From Acidobacteriota bacterium (GTDB taxonomy: Bacteria > Acidobacteriota > Vicinamibacteria > Fen-336), in NCBI GenBank assembly GCA_022340585.1, contig JAJDNS010000067.1:22211-86210 (forward strand): 64,000 nucleotides of DNA. Reading direction: 5' to 3'. Both the position numbers and the translations under genes were made by a program. Numbering within the stretch: the first letter of the stretch is position 1; each line of letters opens with the position of its first letter. This document shows positions 8,919 to 16,032 of this stretch, in pieces. The notes below the pieces were generated by a model, which was not told the origin of the DNA, ran no database searches, and saw only the letters and a list, made by a program, of their open reading frames with translations.

Positions 8919-9632
8919 ATGAGGATGAAGAGAACGAGCGTGCTGGCCATCGCGGCACTGCTGGGAGCCGGACTGTCGTCGGCCCGCGCGGCCGAAGCGG
9001 CGAAGGACACGAAGGGTGAGAAGCTGAAGGACTCACCGAGCTCGCTGGTGGTCGAGGATGAAGTCTGGTACCCGTGGCGATTCGAGCCAATGACATGGGA
9101 GCACAACGCTCGGATGCACTATCGGCAACACGAGGAACAGGCCGCGGCCAACGAGCTGCGCAAGGCTGAGTCGTGGCTCAAGTTCGCGAGGGGCCACGCG
9201 CTGCCGGAGAGCCGGAAGGCGCTCGACTCTGCGGCGAGTGACCTCCACTTTCTGGCGGCCGACCTCGAGCAGGGCAATGTCGTGAAGGCGGACCGCCTCG
9301 ACTACGCGCTGGCCCGAGCCGACGAGGCCCTGGCCCAGTGGCACTACTTCAAGGCCAGGGACAGTGTCGCTCGATTGGAGGAAGGGGACGCCGCGATGCA
9401 CCTCCGGACCGCTGCACGCTACCTGGAGCATGCCGCTACCTCGGCTCGCTGGGAGTACGGGCCGGAGACGACGACGTTCTTCGAGGATATGGACGAGTAC
9501 GGGCGCGTCCTCGATGAGGGCACCACCATCGAGCCCGATCTCCTGGCCAGCCACCTGACCGCGCTCGAGAGCGAAATCAACCGGATGGCGACGACCCTCG
9601 ACGAGACGGCGAAGAAGTACGTCGCGGACTAG
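8919..9632 (+). CDS. secreted helical protein of unknown function
   Basis: 237 residues from ATG 8919, with AAAGGAG seven bases upstream. A Sec signal peptide (about residues 1-25, cleaving near A-R-A-A) is followed by an all-helical protein with regularly spaced A-L-A, A-D-L and E-H-A motifs, including A-A-S-D-L-H-F-L-A-A-D-L-E-Q-G-N and A-L-A-R-A-D-E-A-L-A. This periodicity resembles periplasmic helical-bundle or TPR-like stress proteins of the YfdX sort, but no family can be claimed. The gene is divergent from degP and ends at a strong hairpin shared with the two-component operon, so it may belong to the same envelope-stress response. Confidence 0.75.
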   Translation: MRMKRTSVLAIAALLGAGLSSARAAEAAKDTKGEKLKDSPSSLVVEDEVWYPWRFEPMTWEHNARMHYRQHEEQAAANELRKAESWLKFARGHALPESRKALDSAASDLHFLAADLEQGNVVKADRLDYALARADEALAQWHYFKARDSVARLEEGDAAMHLRTAARYLEHAATSARWEYGPETTTFFEDMDEYGRVLDEGTTIEPDLLASHLTALESEINRMATTLDETAKKYVAD

Positions 9633-9639
9633 GGTCCCG

Positions 9640-9667
9640 GTCCCAGGGGGCACTGACCCCCTGGGAC
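9640..9667. terminator. bidirectional terminator-like hairpin
   Basis: Perfect 11-bp stem (GTCCCAGGGGG / CCCCCTGGGAC) with loop CACTGA, placed exactly between two convergent genes (ends at 9632 and 9673). There is no T-run on either side, so termination would rely on the stem or on Rho. Confidence 0.75.
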
Positions 9668-9672
9668 AGCCC

Positions 9673-11076
9673 TCAGGCAGGGGCGGGGAGCCGCACCGTG
9701 AAGCGCGAGCCGCGCCCGGGAGTGCTCTCGGCGGCCACCTGACCGTCGTGCGCCTCGACGATGGCCCGAACGAGGCTCAGGCCGAGGCCGAGGCCTCTCT
9801 CCGACCGGCTGCGGTCGCCCCGGAAGAGGCGGTCCCAGATCCGGGGGAGATCGTCGGGGTCGATGCCACCGCCGGTATCGATGACCTCGATCACGGCGGA
9901 GTGATTCTCGGCGCGGGCCTCGAGAGCAACCTCCCCGCCGGGAGGCGTGTACTTGAGGGCGTTGTCGACCAGGTTGGCGAGCACCTGTCGCAGTCGATTC
10001 CGGTCGCCGTCCACCGCCAACGGGCCCGCCTCCTGGACCCGGAGGGTGATCCCCCTGTCCTCGGCGAGGTCGGCGAAGAGCTCGCGGGTCTCCTCGAAGA
10101 GCGCGGCGACCGGGAGCACCTCCCGTCGCAGGGCCATCACGCCCGCCTCGGCCTCGGAGAGATCCATGAGGCTGTCGAGCATGCTCCGCAGGCGGTCCGC
10201 CTCCTCGAGGCTGTCGGAGAGAGCTTCGCGGCACTCGCGGGTGCCGGCCTCCGACGTCAGGGCGCTCTCGGCGACGACGCGCAGGCGCATCAGGGGGGTG
10301 CGGAGGTCGTGGGCGACGGCGTCGAGCGAGCCGTGCATCGCCTTCACAAGGCGTTCGATGCGATCCAGCATGGCATTGACCAGCCTCACCAGGTCGTCGA
10401 GGGCGTCCCCGCCCTCCCGCTCCGCCACCCGTGCGTCGAGGCGGCCGGTTCGCACGGTGTCGCCGACCGTGCGGGCGAGGTCGCGGACGGGCCGGAGAGC
10501 GCGATGGGTGAGGATGCTCCCGACGGCGAGAGCCAGGAGAATCGTCGCCAGGAGCACGGCCCCGAGGAGCTCTCGAAAGCGTTCGAGCACCTCGCGACGA
10601 GCCCTCGTGCTGCGTCCCACCTGGAGAAGGGTTCCGTCCCCCAGCGTCATCGAAGCGATCTCGAGCGCCTGGGCTCCGGAGAGGGACTCGCGTCGACTCC
10701 AGGAGAAGGTGCCCGGGAGCGGGGAGGGGACGGGGTCAGTGAGATCGAAGTCGGTCCAGCGGCCCGGGAGGCTCAGAAAGACGGCCTGACCGCGACGATC
10801 GATGACCCGGACGAAGAAGTCGACGTGGGCCCCGAGCTGCTCCTGGGCAGACAGCGCTCGGAGGAGGCCGACGGCACCGCTCGTCTCGTACGTGGACGCG
10901 TACTCGGCCAGCGTGAGCCGCACCGCCTCGCGGTCGCGCTGCTCGAGGGAACGAGCGAGAAGTGCGTAGCCGAGGGCGAACAGCGCGAGCGCCCCGATGA
11001 CGAAGAGTCCCGCGTACCAGGCGGCCAGGCGCAGGCCGAGCGTGCCCCGGACGCGGTCACGGAGCCTTGAGGACAT
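9673..11076 (-). CDS. two-component sensor histidine kinase
   Basis: 467 residues. ATG 11076 gives a sensible N-terminus with the first membrane helix at about 15-38 and overlaps the response-regulator gene by 20 bases. A periplasmic sensor of about 130 residues is followed by a second helix (A-V-L-L-A-T-I-L-L-A-L-A-V), a HAMP linker, the HisKA box V-A-H-D-L-R-T-P-L with the phospho-accepting His at about 260, and the HATPase boxes N-L-V-D-N-A-L-K-Y-T (N), D-T-G-G-G-I (G1) and G-L-G-L-G-L-S-L-V (G2). It is in the OmpR-partner class. The ligand is unknown. Location next to degP suggests an envelope or metal signal. Confidence 0.92.
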   Translation of the reverse strand: MSSRLRDRVRGTLGLRLAAWYAGLFVIGALALFALGYALLARSLEQRDREAVRLTLAEYASTYETSGAVGLLRALSAQEQLGAHVDFFVRVIDRRGQAVFLSLPGRWTDFDLTDPVPSPLPGTFSWSRRESLSGAQALEIASMTLGDGTLLQVGRSTRARREVLERFRELLGAVLLATILLALAVGSILTHRALRPVRDLARTVGDTVRTGRLDARVAEREGGDALDDLVRLVNAMLDRIERLVKAMHGSLDAVAHDLRTPLMRLRVVAESALTSEAGTRECREALSDSLEEADRLRSMLDSLMDLSEAEAGVMALRREVLPVAALFEETRELFADLAEDRGITLRVQEAGPLAVDGDRNRLRQVLANLVDNALKYTPPGGEVALEARAENHSAVIEVIDTGGGIDPDDLPRIWDRLFRGDRSRSERGLGLGLSLVRAIVEAHDGQVAAESTPGRGSRFTVRLPAPA

Positions 11077-11731
11077 ACCCGGCTCCCCGGACGGTTCGAA
11101 GGAGCTTGACCTCGAAATCCCGGTCGAGCTTCTCCCGGAGGCGCGAGACGAGGACGTCGACGGCGTTGGTGTGAGGATCGAAGTTGTAGCCCCATACATG
11201 GGAGAGGATGGCCGTCCGCGAGACAACCCGCCCCCCGTTGCGCATGAGGTACTCGAGAAGGGCATACTCGCGCGGGCGCAGGTCCAGAAGAACTCCCTCT
11301 CGCTTCACCTCGCGGGTCAGCAGATCGAGGGTGAGCGGCCCCAGCTCCAGACGTGTGGGCTCGGCCACTCCCGTGGCGCGTCGCACGAGTGCCTGGACAC
11401 GCGCGAGGAGCTCCGAGAAGTCGAAGGGCTTGACCAGGTAGTCGTCACCCCCCGCCTGCAGCCCTCGAACCCGGTCGTCCACGGTGCGTCGGGCGCTCAG
11501 GATGAGAACCGGGGTGCTCCGTCCCCGGCGGCGCAGCCGGTCGATCAGGCCGAGGCCGTCGAGCCGGGGGAGCATGATGTCGACGACCGCCGCATCGTAG
11601 GGATTCTGGAGGGCGAGATCCAGACCCTCTTCGCCGTCGCGGGCGCGGTCGACGGCGAAGCCGGCCTCACCCAGGCCCCTGGCCACGAACTCCGCGATCA
11701 CATCGTCATCTTCGACCAGCAGGATCGCCAC
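11057..11731 (-). CDS. OmpR/PhoB-family response regulator
   Basis: 224 residues from GTG 11731, chosen because GGAGGGA sits about ten bases upstream and the protein then starts, as usual, with V-A-I-L-L-V-E-D-D-D. The receiver has the acidic pair D-D, the phospho-acceptor Asp in V-V-D-I-M-L-P, the S/T in L-S-A-R and the Lys in L-V-K-P-F. The C-terminal winged helix-turn-helix carries L-R-P-R-E-Y-A-L-L-E-Y-L and R-T-V-R-G-A-G-Y-V-L. It is first in the operon and overlaps its kinase, the standard arrangement. Confidence 0.94.
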   Translation of the reverse strand: MAILLVEDDDVIAEFVARGLGEAGFAVDRARDGEEGLDLALQNPYDAAVVDIMLPRLDGLGLIDRLRRRGRSTPVLILSARRTVDDRVRGLQAGGDDYLVKPFDFSELLARVQALVRRATGVAEPTRLELGPLTLDLLTREVKREGVLLDLRPREYALLEYLMRNGGRVVSRTAILSHVWGYNFDPHTNAVDVLVSRLREKLDRDFEVKLLRTVRGAGYVLKAP

Positions 11732-11836
11732 CCTTGTCGTCCCTCCTCGCGCGGTGGGTGCTCTGCGTCTCCCCGGCTCCCCTGTGCTGATGATACGACG
11801 AGAGCAGGAGATCACGCCGAGCGGCCCGGTCCGTGG

Positions 11837-11842
11837 TAGATT
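11837..11842 (+). promoter_or_regulatory. putative -10 box (TAGATT) of cstA
   Basis: TAnnnT hexamer about 85 bases upstream of the cstA start, within the divergent gap 11732-11926. No clear -35 element. Confidence 0.25.
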
Positions 11843-11926
11843 CCCCGATCATCGCCAGGACCCGTCCGCCCTCGTCGAGGCGAGCTTCGTCATGCAGGGA
11901 CGGGGTCGCTTGCCGGGAGTTGCCCA

Positions 11927-13576
11927 ATGGACGCGCGGCCACTTCTCATCGTCGTCGTCGCCCTCCTCGTGGGGGGCTACGTCGTCTACGGCCGCCTCGT
12001 GGCGCGGCTGGTGGGCGTTGACCCGTCGCGCCCCACTCCCGCCCACACGGAGTACGACGGCGTCGACTACGTCCCCGCCCGCCAGTGGCTGGTCCTCTTT
12101 GGCCACCACTTCTCCTCGATCTGCGCGGCGGGGCCCATCGTGGGTCCCGCCCTGGCCGTGGCCTACTGGGGCTGGGCGCCATCGATTGCCTGGATTGTCC
12201 TCGGCGGGGTGCTCATGGGCTCGGTGGCCGACTTCACCTCCCTCGTGGTCGCCGTGCGCCATGGCGGCGTGTCCATCGCCGAGGTCTCGGGCCAGGTGAT
12301 CACGCGCCGGGCCCGCACCCTCTTCTCGATCTTCATCCTGATCGCCCTCGTCCTGGTCCTGGCCGTGTTCGCGGTGCTGACCGCCGGCACCTTCGTCCAG
12401 GCCCCCGAGATCGTGGTACCGAGCTGGGGCATCCTGCCGGTGGCGGCGATGGCCGGGTTCTTCCTCTACCGGGGTCGCGCCGGCGGGGCGCGCCTCGCCC
12501 TGGTGACGATCCTCGGCCTCGGGGCGATCGTCGGCCTCCTGGCTCTCGGCCACGCACATCCGCCGGGAGCGCCCGAGGTCGGGCGCCTCGCCCCCCAGAC
12601 CTTCTGGATCCTGGTCCTGCTGGTCTACTGCGTCGTGGCCTCGGTCCTGCCCGTCCAGTACCTGCTCCAGCCCCGCGACTACCTCTCGTCGTATGTCCTC
12701 TTCTTCACCGTCGGACTGGGCCTCCTGGGCGTCTTCGTCTCCGGGCCACGCTTCCAGGCCACGCCGTTCCACGGGTTCCAGCCCGCTGACTGGCCGCTGG
12801 CGGGACCCTTGTGGCCCCTCATGTTCGTCACCATCGCGTGTGGCGCCATCTCCGGCTTCCACTCCGTGGTGTCCTCGGGTACCACGTGCAAGCAGCTCGA
12901 CAACGAGGCCCACGCCTGCCGCATCGGGTACGGCGCGATGATCCTGGAGTCGATGGTGGCGGCCCTGGTCGTGATCGCGGTGGGGGCGGGCCTCAGCGCG
13001 GCGCGTCACGCCGAGCTGCTCCAGGCCCCCGGGGGAGCCATCGCCGCTTTCGGCGAGGGGTACGGCACCCTCACCGGCTCCATGCTCGGGGCCTACGGGG
13101 CCACCTTTGCCGTAATGGCCCTCAACTTCTTCATCCTGACGACGCTGGACACCGCCACCCGCCTGGGCCGCTACCTCCTGGCCGAGCTCACGGGGTGGGA
13201 GAACCGCTACGCCCCGACGATCGTCATCGTGGTGGCGGCGGGGGCTCTGGCCCTTTCCGGACGGTGGCGCGTTCTCTGGCCGGTCTTCGGGGCCTCGAAC
13301 CAGCTCGTGGCCGCGTTGGCCCTTCTCGTCGTCTCCTGCTGGCTCGTCGACCGCGGCTCGGCCCGACGGGTCACGCTCGTCCCCGCCCTCCTGATGCTCG
13401 TGACGACGATCGCCGCGCTCGTGTGGCAGATGCGCGGGGCCCTCGCCGGGATCGGACGTGACGGGCCCGACTGGTTCCTGGCCGGGCTGTGCGCCGTCCT
13501 GATCGTGCTCGCCCTGGCGGTGTCCTTCGAGGCCCGGGGCGCGCTGCGGCGGACGAAACCGACCCCCGCGCAGTAG
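11927..13576 (+). CDS. cstA: CstA-family carbon starvation/peptide transporter
   Basis: 549 residues, the short form of the family (E. coli CstA is about 700). Polytopic throughout. The signature block Y-V-P-A-R-Q-W-L-V-L-F-G-H-H-F-S-S-I appears around residue 50, with A-A-G-P-I-V-G-P-A-L next to it and G-A-I-S-G-F-H-S-V-V-S-S-G-T-T at about 305. These are CstA hallmarks. The family imports peptides or pyruvate under carbon limitation. GGGAG lies about seven bases before ATG 11927. It is divergent from the two-component operon, so that regulator might act here too, although no binding site is evident. Confidence 0.92.
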   Translation: MDARPLLIVVVALLVGGYVVYGRLVARLVGVDPSRPTPAHTEYDGVDYVPARQWLVLFGHHFSSICAAGPIVGPALAVAYWGWAPSIAWIVLGGVLMGSVADFTSLVVAVRHGGVSIAEVSGQVITRRARTLFSIFILIALVLVLAVFAVLTAGTFVQAPEIVVPSWGILPVAAMAGFFLYRGRAGGARLALVTILGLGAIVGLLALGHAHPPGAPEVGRLAPQTFWILVLLVYCVVASVLPVQYLLQPRDYLSSYVLFFTVGLGLLGVFVSGPRFQATPFHGFQPADWPLAGPLWPLMFVTIACGAISGFHSVVSSGTTCKQLDNEAHACRIGYGAMILESMVAALVVIAVGAGLSAARHAELLQAPGGAIAAFGEGYGTLTGSMLGAYGATFAVMALNFFILTTLDTATRLGRYLLAELTGWENRYAPTIVIVVAAGALALSGRWRVLWPVFGASNQLVAALALLVVSCWLVDRGSARRVTLVPALLMLVTTIAALVWQMRGALAGIGRDGPDWFLAGLCAVLIVLALAVSFEARGALRRTKPTPAQ

Positions 13577-13636
13577 ACCCCTCGCGGCCACCGAGGGCGC
13601 CCGTCACCGCGATCGGGCTTGTCAACGGAGACGCGG

Positions 13637-13642
13637 TAGGAT
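13637..13642 (+). promoter_or_regulatory. putative -10 box (TAGGAT) of the GH31 gene
   Basis: TAGGAT 17 bases upstream of ATG 13660. A TTGTCA hexamer at 13619-13624 is too close (12-base spacer) to be a normal -35. Confidence 0.3.
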
Positions 13643-13659
13643 GCGCCCGGAGGACGACC

Positions 13660-15333
13660 ATGACCTGGAGATTCGGCCGGCCACGGCGGCGGGGGTTCTT
13701 GGGCAGGGGCCTGTCGGGCGCGCTCCCCCTGGTGCTGCTCATGGCCTGCGCGGCTCCACCGGAGGAGAGCGGGGCCCAGCTCCGCTTTGCCATGGAGGAC
13801 GGCGAGCGGTGGTGGGTGGGGGTCATCAGCCAGTCCCACCTCATGCCCCTGGATCGATCCAGTGCGCCCTTCCAGGTCGATCTCTACGGCGACACCCACG
13901 GCAACCAGGTCCAGCCGCTCCTCGTCTCCTCGAGCGGCCGCTACGTCTGGTCCGAGGAGCCGTTCCGCCTGGAGGTCCGGGACGGGACCATCGCCCTCGC
14001 CTCCGACCGGGCCACGATCGAGGAGGGACGCGCCGGGACCACGTTGCGCGAGGCCTCCCTCGGAGCGGCCGAGCGGTTCTTCCCCCCCTCGGGCCGGATC
14101 CCCGCCGAGAGCCTATTCACCCACCCGCAGTTCAACTCCTGGATCGAGCTGACCTACGACCAGAACCAGACCGACATTCTCACCTACGCCCACGGCATCG
14201 TCGACAACGGGTTCACCCCCGGAGTCCTGATGATCGACGAGGGCTGGTTCGAGGAGTACGGGCGCTACGTCTTCCACTCCGGTCGCTTTCCCGACCCGAA
14301 GGGGATGATGGACGAGCTCCACGGGATGGGCTTCGAGGTGATGCTCTGGGTCTGCCCCTACATCCGACCGGACGGGCAGCACTTCAAGGAGCTGTTCCTC
14401 GACGAGGACGAGGTCGTGTGGCTCCGGAGCGCTGACAACCCGCGGTTCCCCGCCCTCATGCACTGGTGGGACGGCTTCAGCGCCGTCACCGACCTCACCA
14501 ACCCCCACGGCCGGGACTGGTTCAAGGGGCAGCTCGATCACCTCGTGAAGGAGTACGGCGTGGACGGGTTCAAGCTGGACGGCGGCGACGCCGGGCACTA
14601 CGCCCGCGGGCAGATGATCGGCGGGAACGCGGTGGCCTTCGACGCCTCGGCGAGCCCGAACGACCACACCCGGGCCTTCGCCGAGATCGGGCTGGGCTAT
14701 CCCCTGAACGAGTACCGGGCCTGCTGGAAGATGGGGGGTCAGCCCCTGGCCCAGCGCTTGAGGGACAAGGAGCACAGCTGGGAAGATCTCCACAAGCTCG
14801 TCCCCGGCATCGTCAACCAGGGGCTGATGGGCTACCCCTTCAACTGCCCCGACATGATCGGGGGTGGGGAGTACCTGTCCTTCTTGAACCTGGACGAAGT
14901 CGACCAGGAGCTGATCGTCCGCGCGGCCCAGACCCACGCCCTCATGCCAATGATGCAGTTCTCGGTCGCCCCCTGGCGGGTGCTCAGCGCAGAGAACCTG
15001 GCGATCTGCCGGCGCGCGGCTGCGCTGCACGACGCGATGGGCGGGGAGATCCTCGAGATGGCCCGCGAGGCGGCGGAGACCGGGGAGCCCATCGTGCGAT
15101 CACTCGAGTACCAGCACCCTCACGAGGGCTACGTCGACGTCGACGACCAGTTCCTCCTCGGCCCCGACATCCTCGTGGCCCCGGTCCTGGAGAAGGGCGC
15201 GCGGAGCCGCGAGATCGTGTTCCCCCCGGGGCAATGGAAGGGCGAGGACGACTCGATCGTCGACGGTCCGACGAGGGTCGAGGTCGACGCGCCCCTCGAG
15301 AGGCTCCCCTGGTACCGGAGGGTGGACGGCTGA
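13660..15333 (+). CDS. glycoside hydrolase family 31 lipoprotein
   Basis: 557 residues from ATG 13660 (CGGAGGA site upstream). The leader combines a twin-arginine motif (R-R-R-G-F-L-G) with a lipobox (L-L-M-A-C, Cys at about 30), so the mature enzyme is probably exported folded by Tat and lipid-anchored. An N-terminal beta-domain (about 45-170) precedes the catalytic barrel. The expected GH31 nucleophile is Asp307 in F-K-L-D-G-G-D; M-I-D-E-G-W-F earlier and the late beta-domain (V-D-D-Q-F-L-L-G-P-D-I-L-V-A-P-V) are also characteristic. Members cleave alpha-glucosides, alpha-xylosides or alpha-galactosides. The substrate is not deducible. The protein is shorter than many GH31 enzymes because the distal C-terminal domain is reduced. 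Confidence 0.88.
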   Translation: MTWRFGRPRRRGFLGRGLSGALPLVLLMACAAPPEESGAQLRFAMEDGERWWVGVISQSHLMPLDRSSAPFQVDLYGDTHGNQVQPLLVSSSGRYVWSEEPFRLEVRDGTIALASDRATIEEGRAGTTLREASLGAAERFFPPSGRIPAESLFTHPQFNSWIELTYDQNQTDILTYAHGIVDNGFTPGVLMIDEGWFEEYGRYVFHSGRFPDPKGMMDELHGMGFEVMLWVCPYIRPDGQHFKELFLDEDEVVWLRSADNPRFPALMHWWDGFSAVTDLTNPHGRDWFKGQLDHLVKEYGVDGFKLDGGDAGHYARGQMIGGNAVAFDASASPNDHTRAFAEIGLGYPLNEYRACWKMGGQPLAQRLRDKEHSWEDLHKLVPGIVNQGLMGYPFNCPDMIGGGEYLSFLNLDEVDQELIVRAAQTHALMPMMQFSVAPWRVLSAENLAICRRAAALHDAMGGEILEMAREAAETGEPIVRSLEYQHPHEGYVDVDDQFLLGPDILVAPVLEKGARSREIVFPPGQWKGEDDSIVDGPTRVEVDAPLERLPWYRRVDG

Positions 15334-15337
15334 CCGT

Positions 15338-15931
15338 CTAGTGCCCCTCGGGCCTGCGCCCCGGCTGCAGGCTGGCCGCCGCCAGGAGCAGCTCCGGGTT
15401 CAGGCGGATCTTGTAGTCCGGGTGGACGAAGTGGAAGGTGACCGTCCCCTCGCCGTCCACGAGGTAGACGGCGGGCACCGGGAGCGGATCCTGGTCCGGG
15501 GCCTGGAAGACGATCCCGAACTTCCTCGTCAGGGTGAGCCCCTCGTCGGACACCACCGAGAAGGCCAGGCCGTGGTCGGATGCCACCTCCGCAGCGTGGC
15601 CGGGGTCGTCCCGGCTGATCGCGATCGTGCGGTAGCCCCGCTCCTGGAGCCGGGGAAGGAGATCCTGCAGCTCGACCAGCTGCCGCATGCAGTGCGGTCA
15701 CCAGTGGCCGCGGTAGAAGACCAGCACGCCGGGGTGTCCGTCCAGGAGCTGGCCGAGGGTGGTGTCGCGCCCGTCCGCGGTCTTCAGGGCGCCGTCGGGG
15801 ACCGTCGTCCCCACCAGGATCGGGCTCACCTGTTCGGCGGAGCTCACGAATCCTTCCTCGGCACGCGCGGCCGACGCGGACAGGGCCACGGCCGCCACCA
15901 GGGATCCCAGCATCAGCTGTCGTCGTGTCAC
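15338..15931 (-). CDS. selenocysteine-containing peroxiredoxin-like protein (in-frame TGA at 15698-15700 read as Sec78)
   Basis: Two abutting open frames in the same phase are separated by a single TGA. Read through, they give one 197-residue redoxin from GTG 15931 (GGAAGGAG site nine bases upstream). The N-terminus is a Tat-type signal (T-R-R-Q-L-M-L, then a hydrophobic stretch ending A-R-A-E-E). The TGA falls in V-F-Y-R-G-H-W-[TGA]-P-H-C, precisely where AhpC/TSA-like redoxins of this group have V-F-Y-R-G-x-W-C-P-x-C, giving a U-x-x-C pair (Sec78/Cys81). Downstream the fold continues normally (T-I-A-I-S-R-D-D, V-S-D-E, V-P-A-V-Y-L-V-D-G-E-G). A SECIS-like hairpin follows the TGA, and selD is encoded in the same window. 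The alternative is a nonsense mutation, which the exact position and the intact downstream half argue against. Likely an exported thiol/peroxide reductase. Confidence 0.85.
15667..15683 (-). promoter_or_regulatory. bacterial SECIS-like stem-loop
   Basis: On the minus strand a perfect 6-bp stem, GCAGCT / AGCTGC, closes the five-base loop GGTCG. The loop begins 20 bases after the TGA. Bacterial SECIS elements recognised by SelB lie just downstream of the UGA inside the coding region and have a short stem with G in the first loop positions; the E. coli fdhF loop also contains GGUC. A competing small hairpin (CCGCA / TGCGG, 15683-15697) lies between it and the TGA. Function is inferred from form and position. 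Confidence 0.6.
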
Positions 15932-15978
15932 TCGGGCCCGCTCCTTCCGGGTCGGGGATCGTGACCCCGGCCAGGACC

Positions 15979-15984
15979 ATCGTA
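15979..15984 (-). promoter_or_regulatory. putative -10 box (TACGAT) of the selenoprotein gene
   Basis: On the minus strand TACGAT lies 47 bases upstream of GTG 15931. It is only 15 bases from a plus-strand TAGGAT that would serve the divergent PrsW-like gene, so the two promoters would be back to back. Confidence 0.35.
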
Positions 15985-15999
15985 CCCTCCCGAGAGGGT

Positions 16000-16005
16000 T
16001 AGGAT
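16000..16005 (+). promoter_or_regulatory. putative -10 box (TAGGAT) of the PrsW-like gene
   Basis: TAGGAT 27 bases upstream of the probable CTG start at 16033, divergent from the promoter of the selenoprotein gene. Confidence 0.3.
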
Positions 16006-16032
16006 GAGGCGGGTCCGAAAGGAAGGTCGCCG

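Noticed and set aside
11849..13591. A minus-strand frame of 580 residues opposite cstA
   Set aside because: Repetitive charged composition (E, G, H, Q, R) without motifs; cstA on the other strand is unambiguous.
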